DNA of 64,000 bases, taken from the NCBI GenBank assembly GCA_963775295.1, contig CAVZIK010000006.1, forward strand, positions 3,286,001 to 3,350,000, read 5' to 3'. Made by a program: the position numbers and the translations under genes. The number at the start of each line of letters is the position of its first letter. Within the stretch, counting starts at the first letter, position 1. The DNA comes from JAMDEO01 sp963775295 (GTDB lineage: Bacteria > Actinomycetota > Thermoleophilia > RBG-16-64-13). This document shows positions 52,874 through 62,960 of this stretch, one piece after another. Below the pieces are notes generated by a model. The model ran no database searches, was not told where the DNA came from, and was given only the letters and a program-made list of their open reading frames with translations.

Positions 52874-54202
52874 TCACTCCTTGATTTCACCGGCAGGACC
52901 GCAACGGGCGGGATCGACCGCGTCATCCGCCTCGCTCGGCAACTGGGCGGCGTCTCTTGCTGCGCGGAGCTTGTCGATATAGGCGAGCCACGGGCCCTCT
53001 TCGCGGGCCATGCGCTCGCGCGTATCGGGTTCGAGTTCGGCGAAGTCACGGCGGTCGACGATCGTCCAGAGAACGTGCGGTTCCAGCGGAGGGCAGTTGC
53101 CCGCCCAGTGGCCCACACCTTTGCCCCTGAAACGCTTGAGACAGTCTCCCACGAGAATGACGTTGTCGGGATCCACGTCTTTGGGCATGTCCTCGTCGCG
53201 TTTCGCCCCAAGCAGAATCGTGCAGCCCGCATTCTTATCGTACTCGCCCAGGGCTTTCAGCTTCTCCATGGAAAAGGCGACCAGCGCCGCGCAACTCGAG
53301 CACGCGCCCTCGGCATTGATGTTGTACTCGGGCCAGGTCTCGAATCCCTCCAGGTAGGGGAACCACAACTGCTTGAAGACCTCCTGCACGTTCCGGCCCC
53401 GTATCTCAATCTGGTCCTCATCGAAGTTGCCCAGTCCTCGCTCCATGGCCGCCGCGAAGTAGGCGACCTTGTCCAGACCGAGTCCGGTCATTCGACAGGC
53501 GGTGGCGTCGAGGGCCACAGGGTCTCTGGAGCCGACGAGACAGCCGAACTGGATGGGCATCGTCGTGTGGGGACCGAACCCCTCCGCGGGGCGGACGAGA
53601 TCCGCGATGGTGAGATCCGGGCGGATGATCGACCACAGGTCCATCATGGCAGCCGCGAGATCGGTCTGGTGCATCTGTTGGTGCGTCACGTCTTGCACGA
53701 CGCCTTTGAGGTTCTTGAGCGCGCAGGTGAAAACCATTGAGGCGTGGCTCTTGAAGATGGGCAGGTTGATGATGTGCTCCGCTTCGAGGAGAAAGCGGGG
53801 CAGTTTCATCTTCTTGATGGCAGAGCGAGCATCCCGTATGGGAATGCTGATGAGATCCTTATGCTTCTTGATGTCGATAAGCTTGGCTCCGGCATTCTCG
53901 GCAGCCGCCCCGATCCCACTCTTGTTGAGCACGTCGAAGGTGTCGCAGCCTATGGCAGCCGACTCGGCGACGATGATCTCCTTGGGGTTCGCCTTCTTCA
54001 CCTCGTTGATCACCGCGGCCACCAGACCAGGACTTGTGTTGACGCTGGTTTCAGGGGCGGCGGGATGGCCGGCATTCGGCTTGAGAACGACGGTGCTTCG
54101 CGGCCGGATGAGGTTCTCCGTGCCGCCGAGCAACGCGAAGATATCGGCGACCATCTTCTCGACGTCGGCTTCCTTCGATATAGCGACTATGGATTTCTGC
54201 AT
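52874..54202 (-). CDS. DUF362-family iron-sulfur-type protein
   Basis: The 442 residues match DUF362: VVLKPNAG, EIIVAESAAIGCDT, INLPIFKSHASMVFTCALKNLKG, and GSRDPVALDATACRMTGL. The C-terminal third adds Cys in GACSSCAAL, AGCTILL, GDCLKRF and GNCPPLEP, which may hold an Fe-S cluster or metal. DUF362 proteins occur in many anaerobes and lack an agreed enzymatic role. AGGGGAGG precedes the ATG. Within a catabolic operon, between thiolase and hydroxyacyl-CoA dehydrogenase, an electron-transfer or cluster-dependent step is plausible but unproven. Confidence 0.8.
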   Translation of the reverse strand: MQKSIVAISKEADVEKMVADIFALLGGTENLIRPRSTVVLKPNAGHPAAPETSVNTSPGLVAAVINEVKKANPKEIIVAESAAIGCDTFDVLNKSGIGAAAENAGAKLIDIKKHKDLISIPIRDARSAIKKMKLPRFLLEAEHIINLPIFKSHASMVFTCALKNLKGVVQDVTHQQMHQTDLAAAMMDLWSIIRPDLTIADLVRPAEGFGPHTTMPIQFGCLVGSRDPVALDATACRMTGLGLDKVAYFAAAMERGLGNFDEDQIEIRGRNVQEVFKQLWFPYLEGFETWPEYNINAEGACSSCAALVAFSMEKLKALGEYDKNAGCTILLGAKRDEDMPKDVDPDNVILVGDCLKRFRGKGVGHWAGNCPPLEPHVLWTIVDRRDFAELEPDTRERMAREEGPWLAYIDKLRAARDAAQLPSEADDAVDPARCGPAGEIKE

Positions 54203-54270
54203 GGGTTGCCTCCCCTAAAGGCGCGACTCTGCGGTCACGCTCCCCTTCCCTTGCGAAGTCGATTGCCCAG

Positions 54271-55239
54271 CTACTTGTTGGACGCAGCAACGCGAGCCAG
54301 ATAGTCAAGAAGACGATCGCGAACGCCCTGCATCTCCTCAGGAGTCCACTCCTGAAAGCCCTTTCCTCCCGTCTTGAAGCCCAGTTCACCCTTCGCCACT
54401 TTCTCTTCGAGCAGCGGACTCGGGCTGTGGGAGTCTTCTAAGAACGGGAAGACGTAGCGATGGATCGCCAGCGTGAGGTCGAGACCGCCCATGTCGGCGT
54501 TCTCCATGGGCGCAAGCGCCGCCAACCTCATGCCAAAGCTGCCCTTGATCGCTTCGTCGACAGTCGCCGCATCGGCGATGCCCTTCTCAACGATCGACAC
54601 GCATTCCCGCCAGAGAGCGTGCTGCAGGCGGTTGGCTACGAACCCGGGAACGTCTTTCTGTACGAGCACAGGCCGCTTACCTATCTTGCGCATGAGGGCC
54701 ATGGTTAGCTCGATGACCCATTCGGCCAGATGCTCTGTGCGCACCACTTCCACTAGGGGGAGCAGGGTGGGCGGGTTCCACCAATGGGTGCCGACGATCC
54801 GCTCGCGGCCGTTAGACGTGCTGGCTATCTCTGTGATGCTCATAACCGACGTATTGGTCGCCAGCACCACGTCCGGGCCGACCATGGCGTCCATCTTCTT
54901 GAACAGGTCTTGCTTAAGGCCGAGGTCCTCGTAGATACACTCGAGGACGAAGTCCGCGCCGTCGAGCGCTTCTTCGAGTTGCTGGGTCGGGTGCACCCGG
55001 CCCATCGAGGGCTCGACCTGTTCCTTGCTACCAACCCCGCGCTCGGCTAGAAAGCTAAGGTCGTGACGTATCGATTGCATGGCCTTAGCCAGCGTCTCTT
55101 CCTTACGACTTTGCAGGGCCACCGGATAGCCGGCGGCCGCGAAGACCTGGGCGCATCCGCGTCCCATGGACCCTCCGCCGATGACCGCTATTCTGGCGAC
55201 GCGGCCGAGATCGGCCCGTCCCTCCGTGCTATCACTCAT
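54271..55239 (-). CDS. 3-Hydroxyacyl-CoA dehydrogenase
   Basis: This 322-residue protein has the NAD Rossmann motif AVIGGGSMGRGCAQVFAAAG at 17-36, a preserved catalytic pair (Ser in NTSVMSIT; His in GTHWWNPPTLLPLVEVV with its Glu), VQKDVPGFVANRLQHALWRE, and a C-terminal dimerisation domain ending GKGFQEW. It oxidises (S)-3-hydroxyacyl-CoA to the 3-oxoacyl-CoA with NAD. In this island it could also act on a free hydroxy-oxo acid from ring cleavage. GGGAGG precedes the ATG, and the gene follows the CoA-transferase alpha gene by 24 bp. Confidence 0.9.
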   Translation of the reverse strand: MSDSTEGRADLGRVARIAVIGGGSMGRGCAQVFAAAGYPVALQSRKEETLAKAMQSIRHDLSFLAERGVGSKEQVEPSMGRVHPTQQLEEALDGADFVLECIYEDLGLKQDLFKKMDAMVGPDVVLATNTSVMSITEIASTSNGRERIVGTHWWNPPTLLPLVEVVRTEHLAEWVIELTMALMRKIGKRPVLVQKDVPGFVANRLQHALWRECVSIVEKGIADAATVDEAIKGSFGMRLAALAPMENADMGGLDLTLAIHRYVFPFLEDSHSPSPLLEEKVAKGELGFKTGGKGFQEWTPEEMQGVRDRLLDYLARVAASNK

Positions 55240-55263
55240 GACTTCCTCCCGTCACGTGCCGCA

Positions 55264-55956
55264 TCATTTGACCCCTATCACGGCCTCGTCGCAGTACCTG
55301 ACATCCGAACGCACTACTGCATCCACGTAGATGCCCTGGGTATGCACGCTCTCCGGGTCGATCTCCCCGACACCGCGGAGATTCTGGACCTCGGCTATCA
55401 CGTACTTCGCACACGTTGCGCACAAAGGATTGTAGTTGGCGCCCGTTCCTCGATATCGAAGGTTGCCCCACAGATCACCAGTGTGGGCTCTGATCAGGGC
55501 CACATCGGTCTTTATTGCGAACTCGAGGAGATGGATGACACCGTCGACATCAATGTGCTGCTTCCCCTCCGCCACGACGGTGCCCACACCGGTAGGGGTG
55601 AGAAAGCCCCCCAAACCGGCTCCGCCACAGCGGAGTTGCTCGGCGAGCGTGCCCTGAGGCACCAGCTGGACCTCGATTTCACCGTTGTGAAACGCCCGGG
55701 CGATGTCAGGGGTGGTACCAATGTGGCTGGCCACCAGTTTGCGGACTTTACCGGTCTTGATGAGTTCCACGATGCCCCGGTCGCGGACGCCCCCGCAGAT
55801 GGAGTACAGAGTGAGGTCCCGCACGCTGGTGCGGTTCAGAGCGCGGATGAGGGTGAGCGGATCGCCCTGGCTGAGAAAGCCACCGACGGCAATACTCATC
55901 CCCGATTCTATGTGGGACATCGCCTCTTCGACGCCGACGACTTTATTCCTAGGCAT
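55264..55956 (-). CDS. 3-Oxoacid/acetoacetate-type CoA-transferase, alpha subunit
   Basis: A 230-residue protein with the alpha-subunit signature: IESGMSIAVGGFLSQGDP, VRKLVASHIGTTPDIARAFHNGEIEVQLVPQGTLAEQLRCGGAG and GFLTPTGVGTVVAEG. It contacts CoA; the catalytic Glu is in the beta subunit encoded 4.9 kb downstream. GGGAGG five bases before the ATG supports the start. It is the first gene of the second catabolic operon, divergent from the TetR gene at 56128, with a palindromic operator between them. Confidence 0.88.
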   Translation of the reverse strand: MPRNKVVGVEEAMSHIESGMSIAVGGFLSQGDPLTLIRALNRTSVRDLTLYSICGGVRDRGIVELIKTGKVRKLVASHIGTTPDIARAFHNGEIEVQLVPQGTLAEQLRCGGAGLGGFLTPTGVGTVVAEGKQHIDVDGVIHLLEFAIKTDVALIRAHTGDLWGNLRYRGTGANYNPLCATCAKYVIAEVQNLRGVGEIDPESVHTQGIYVDAVVRSDVRYCDEAVIGVK

Positions 55957-56033
55957 TCAGCCCTCCCTGCTGCAACGCTCACTTCTCGTTCGTGCGGCCT
56001 CGGCAGACGCGCGGTCATCAAGATTGAAAGCCC

Positions 56034-56047
56034 ACCGAACGGTCGGT
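56034..56047. promoter_or_regulatory. Candidate TetR operator (ACCGAACGGTCGGT)
   Basis: Palindrome ACCGA-ACGG-TCGGT, continued by another GTCGGT, in the 171-bp region between the CoA-transferase operon and the divergent TetR gene. Its half-site (TCGGTT) resembles the TTCGGTT seen by the other TetR gene. Confidence 0.45.
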
Positions 56048-56127
56048 CGGTTTTCTTCTGCCATTAAGGTACAATATCGGTTAGACGGCGTCAACCAGGT
56101 GCGACGGGTCGGAAAGGTCGTGGTCAG

Positions 56128-56745
56128 TTGGTCCGCAACCATGGGAAGAAGGGCGAAGCCCGGCTGCAGCAGATCGTTGACGTTACGCTGAACCTGGTGA
56201 TTACGTACGGGGTTTCCGGGACCACGATGACCCGCATAGCCGGTGAAGCCGGGTTGACCAAGGCGAGCCTTTACGAGTACTTCTCGAGCAGACACGAGAT
56301 ACTACTCGCGGCCCTCGAATCGGTCTTTGAAAGTGTCTTCGAGGTACACCGCTCCTCGTCGCATCCCAATGCCCTCGAACGGCTTCGTGACATCGGAAGA
56401 CGCCACACCCAGCTCATCACCACCGAGGACCGGCCCTACATGTACGCGCTGGTGGAGTTCATCGCTGCTCCCCCAGAGGAAGGCCTGAGGCACGCTGTGG
56501 GCGAGAAGCAGATGGCTGCCGCGATGGATCTTGCGACTATCGTCGAGGAGGGGAAGGCTCACGGGACTATCAAGCGAGATGTCGATTCGTTGCAGGTAGG
56601 CTGGATGATCGCCGGCTGGGCTTGGACCGAGAGCATCTCCCACCTCATAGGCGAGGCTCGGTTCTGGAACGCAAAGCGTTCAGCGGCTATGCTCGATTTG
56701 CTGCTCCTTGGGATCTCCAGCAAGCCCACGGCATCGCTGGAATAG
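56128..56745 (+). CDS. TetR-family transcriptional regulator
   Basis: The 205 residues start at TTG 56128. The HTH spans about 12-55 (IVDVTLNLVITYGVSGTTMT, then RIAGEAGLTKASLYEYFSSR). The ligand domain contains ALVEFIAAPPEEGLRHAVGE and QVGWMIAGWAW, both strikingly like the regulator at 44115 (LEFVASAPEEGLREVL; AWLVACWAW), so the two are paralogues, this one without the extra C-terminal domain. It is divergent from the 11-gene CoA operon, which it probably represses until an inducer binds. It converges with the histidine-kinase gene. Confidence 0.87.
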   Translation: MVRNHGKKGEARLQQIVDVTLNLVITYGVSGTTMTRIAGEAGLTKASLYEYFSSRHEILLAALESVFESVFEVHRSSSHPNALERLRDIGRRHTQLITTEDRPYMYALVEFIAAPPEEGLRHAVGEKQMAAAMDLATIVEEGKAHGTIKRDVDSLQVGWMIAGWAWTESISHLIGEARFWNAKRSAAMLDLLLLGISSKPTASLE

Positions 56746-56790
56746 GATCGTAGAAGATGCACCGCTCAAACGATTCGGTGAAAGACGGCC

Positions 56791-59856
<3,066 letters not shown>

Positions 59857-60455
59857 ATCGATCCACTACCTCAATGGGCTACGTCTGTGCCAAGCACGTC
59901 CCTGAGTTCCGTCCCTCGGGACCGGCATACCCCGCGTGCGTGGCGCGAGCATTTCTTCTCATTCATCGGCAAAGCGGGCATAATCGTGAATGACGATATC
60001 CCGCAGGCCGACTTACCGCGCGAGGTTTCTCGGGCCCAGCGCCTTGGAGTCTCCAATGCCGTCTGCGCGCTGTCTCCAGGGCGCGCACCTCTCCAGAGTC
60101 TCCCCGGCGTCAACCTAGGCGAACCGCACAAGCCGTGAATAGAACAAAGGCCCCGGCGGCGTGAGCGACCGGGGCCTTTTCCACTTCGCGGAGGGGGGCT
60201 CACTCGAGGTGGCAATCTTAACTATATGCCGGGATTCTCATTTGAAAACATGACGGCGACTCTGCAAAACCGGGGTTGCAGGGCAAGGAGCATGCGCATG
60301 GTCGTCGACTTACGGGTCCCGTTAGGTCCCGGGAGAGCAAGGCTCTCCCCCGTCTGCACCGTGAGGCCCAGGTCGACAACGGCCCGGACGGCGCCGCAGG
60401 TCTTGCTCAGGCCGCCACTCGGAACGAACGGGCCCCTTAGGACGGGGCCAGAAGG
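59857..60455. other. Intergenic region upstream of the histidine kinase
   Basis: About 600 bp with the terminator at 60146-60179 and a perfect 8-bp stem GGGAGAGC-AAG-GCTCTCCC at 60331-60349, 107 bp beyond the TetR stop at 60456 on the reverse strand. The long forward frame here is antisense to the kinase and not credible. No gene was called. Confidence 0.4.
60146..60179 (+). terminator. Intrinsic terminator, possibly bidirectional
   Basis: AAAGGCCCCGG and CCGGGGCCTTT form a perfect 11-bp stem around a 12-nt loop, followed by TTTT on the forward strand and by TTTG on the reverse. No forward gene ends just before it. On the reverse strand it would stop read-through from the TetR gene towards the kinase. 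Confidence 0.7.
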
Positions 60456-61136
60456 CTACGCCCGGCGAAGTCTCCCCAACACCTGGGTGACCACTCGCGC
60501 ATTGGGAGCGGCCTCGAGAGGAGAGGGTGATGATCGTGACGTGGCCAGCCCGTCGATGAACAGTGTCAGGTAGCGACGCCACAACTGGGGATGCGTGTCG
60601 CGCGTGTAATCGGCCACGGCCCCAATCATGGCGATGAGCATAGGTACGTCATCCGTGACAAAGTCCGGCCGCAGACTGCCTTCTGTCTGGCATCGCCCGA
60701 TCAGCGTAGCCACAAGAGGCGTCATGCGACTTCTGAAATTGGCGGCTAGGGCCTCTCCCTGCGGACCATGAAGAAGAACATCGCGAAGCCCCTTGTTGCC
60801 TGCCTGAGCCTGTAGCAGTCGTTCGAGAAATGTAATCCAACCATCCCAGGCGTTCGGATTGCCGAGAGCCTCGGTGGCAAGAGCCGCTGCTTCGCCGACC
60901 TTATCCTCGAACAGCGCCTCGATGAGGGCTTCCTTGTTATGGAAGCGGCGGTAGACTGTGCCGATGCCGAGGCCGGCACGATGGGCAACGTCGTTGAGAG
61001 TCGCCTCCAGACCCTGCTCAGCAAACACCTCGGCCGCCGCCGCCAGCGTTCGCTCACGGTTGCGCGCAGCGTCCGCTCGAAGCCTGGGCGTCTTTTGACG
61101 GAGGTCACTGTTATCTGGGACTGCCACTAAGCTCAA
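60456..61136 (-). CDS. TetR-family repressor of the adjacent efflux gene
   Basis: The protein has up to 226 residues. The HTH at about 24-70 reads RTLAAAAEVFAEQGLEATLN, then DVAHRAGLGIGTVYRRFHNK, close to actinobacterial drug-efflux repressors. The C-terminal ligand domain includes LLHGPQGEALAANF and AMIGAVADYTRDTHPQLWRRYL. The ORF opens at TTG 61136; GTG 61127, at better distance from AAGAAGG, may be the true start. It is divergent from the MFS gene with 104 bp between, containing duplicated operator-like sites, so autoregulation and control of efflux are expected. Confidence 0.87.
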   Translation of the reverse strand: MSLVAVPDNSDLRQKTPRLRADAARNRERTLAAAAEVFAEQGLEATLNDVAHRAGLGIGTVYRRFHNKEALIEALFEDKVGEAAALATEALGNPNAWDGWITFLERLLQAQAGNKGLRDVLLHGPQGEALAANFRSRMTPLVATLIGRCQTEGSLRPDFVTDDVPMLIAMIGAVADYTRDTHPQLWRRYLTLFIDGLATSRSSPSPLEAAPNARVVTQVLGRLRRA

Positions 61137-61156
61137 GCCCTTCTTGGTCTCTATAT

Positions 61157-61218
61157 GGATACTAGCACTCCGGATACGGTCATGATACTCTTCTATGTGG
61201 AGCTAGTAGCTCCGGATA
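61157..61218. promoter_or_regulatory. Duplicated TetR operators between repressor and efflux genes
   Basis: GGATACTAGCACTCCGGATA (61157-61176) and GGAGCTAGTAGCTCCGGATA (61199-61218) share their ends and are 42 bp apart, four helical turns. The second contains the perfect palindrome GGAGCTA-G-TAGCTCC. Confidence 0.6.
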
Positions 61219-61240
61219 TGGGAAACGGATAGGGAGCCAG

Positions 61241-62761
61241 ATGAAGAGTCGACCGACCAACGCCACATCTGCCACTGTGGAGAAGCCGTACCCGGACCCC
61301 CATCATGAACGGCGGTGGCTGATTCTCGCGGTGCTCGGCTTGGCTCAACTGATGGTGGTGCTCGACGCCACCGTCATGAACATCGCCCTACCCACGGCTC
61401 AGCACGCGCTCGCCTTCTCCGACGCCGACCGCCAATGGGTCGTGACGGGCTACGCGCTTGCGTTCGGCAGCCTGCTACTGCTCGGTGGCCGGCTGTCGGA
61501 CTTTCTCGGGCGGAAGTTCGCCCTTATGGTCGGCCTTGGGGGCTTCGCCGCAGCTTCGGCCATCGGCGGGTTCTCAACCAGCTTCACCATGCTACTTGGC
61601 GCCCGGATCTTCCAGGGCGCTTTCGGGGCGCTGCTCGCCCCTGCTGCGCTATCGCTTCTCACCATTACGTTCACCGATTCGGAGGAACGTGGCAAGGCCT
61701 TCGGCATCTACGGGGCCCTCGCCGGAGCAGGAGGAGCGATCGGACTTCTGCTCGGCGGAGTGCTCACTTCCTATGCCTCATGGCGCTGGAATCTCCTTGT
61801 GAACGTGCCCATCGGGCTAGTGACGATCGCCGGAGCGGCGCTACTGCTCCACCATAGTCGCGCCGCCAACCGCGCCCCCCTCGACCTTCCGGGCGTCGCC
61901 ACGGTGACCTCTGGACTGTTCGCCCTCGTCTACGGCCTCTCCCACGCCGAGACCACCTCCTGGACGAACGACGTGACCGTGAGCTTCCTTGTCGCTGCGG
62001 TCATTCTCCTTGCGTCCTTCGCCATTATCGAAACACGGGTCAAACACCCGCTACTTCCCATGCGCGTCATCCTTAACCGCCACCGCGGCGGTTCGCTCCT
62101 TACCATATTCTTCAGTGGAGCCGGGATGTTTGCTTTCTTCTTCTTCCTGACCTTCTATCTCCAGGGAACGCTCGGCTACAGCCCAGTGAGGACCGGTCTC
62201 GGCTTCCTGCCGATGGTCGCCGCATTGGTGATGGCGGCGCAGCTCTCCACCAACCTGCTCCTGCGTCGGTTCGGTCCGAGACCTCTTGAGACCTCCGGAA
62301 TGGTGCTTGCGGCGGGGGCAATGCTCTTGTTCACACGCATCGGACTGGATTCGAGCTACGCCAGCGTGATCCTACCGGCTCTACTTGTGTTCGGACTGGG
62401 TTTCGGCCTCATTATGCCGGCGGCGATAAATGCGGCCACTCTGGGCGTCGAGGACAGGGACGCCGGCGTGGGCTCAGCCATGGTGACAACCATGCAGCAG
62501 GTCGGCGGTTCGATTGGAACGGCATCGCTTAGCACCCTGGCCGCGCGAGCGGTCACGAGTTTTGTGGCCGGCCATCCTGCCGCCGCCAACCTCCGGGCGC
62601 TTGCCCCCATTCATGGCTACGTAACAGTCTTTTATTATTCGGCTCTTGTCTTCGCCATCGGCGCGGCGGCGGCGTGGCTGTTGCTCGGCCGCAGTATGCC
62701 CACAGGCCCCACGCCAGAGCGAGCCATGGCGGATTCGGGCACTCCGGTGGGATCCTCTTAA
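61241..62761 (+). CDS. MFS efflux transporter, DHA2 (EmrB/QacA) family
   Basis: This 506-residue protein has about 14 predicted membrane helices. Family motifs are LDATVMNIALPTAQ in helix 1 (motif D1), QWVVTGYALAFGSLLLLGGRLSDFLGRKFAL (motif A), GARIFQGAFGALLAPAALSLL (motif B) and GIYGALAGAGGAIGLLLGGVL (motif C, antiporter). It probably expels drugs or toxic phenolics using the proton gradient. AGGGAG lies four bases before the ATG. Regulation by the divergent TetR protein is likely. Its presence beside a polyphenol island may be incidental. Confidence 0.9.
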   Translation: MKSRPTNATSATVEKPYPDPHHERRWLILAVLGLAQLMVVLDATVMNIALPTAQHALAFSDADRQWVVTGYALAFGSLLLLGGRLSDFLGRKFALMVGLGGFAAASAIGGFSTSFTMLLGARIFQGAFGALLAPAALSLLTITFTDSEERGKAFGIYGALAGAGGAIGLLLGGVLTSYASWRWNLLVNVPIGLVTIAGAALLLHHSRAANRAPLDLPGVATVTSGLFALVYGLSHAETTSWTNDVTVSFLVAAVILLASFAIIETRVKHPLLPMRVILNRHRGGSLLTIFFSGAGMFAFFFFLTFYLQGTLGYSPVRTGLGFLPMVAALVMAAQLSTNLLLRRFGPRPLETSGMVLAAGAMLLFTRIGLDSSYASVILPALLVFGLGFGLIMPAAINAATLGVEDRDAGVGSAMVTTMQQVGGSIGTASLSTLAARAVTSFVAGHPAAANLRALAPIHGYVTVFYYSALVFAIGAAAAWLLLGRSMPTGPTPERAMADSGTPVGSS

Positions 62762-62960
62762 AGGTCTGCAGATCGGCGAGGAGACTCTAACGGGTAGAAT
62801 GGTTCGCCCCGCGGGACCAGCGAATCGGAGCTGAACACTGGCAAGGAGCCGACCTCCGGGGGGGTAGGTCAGCGGAACGCGGCCTGAGGGGCATATTCAT
62901 TCCGATTCCCGCCGCCGATCAGGACGAGTACACCCTTCAGGGCTACCGAGCCGCTATTAG

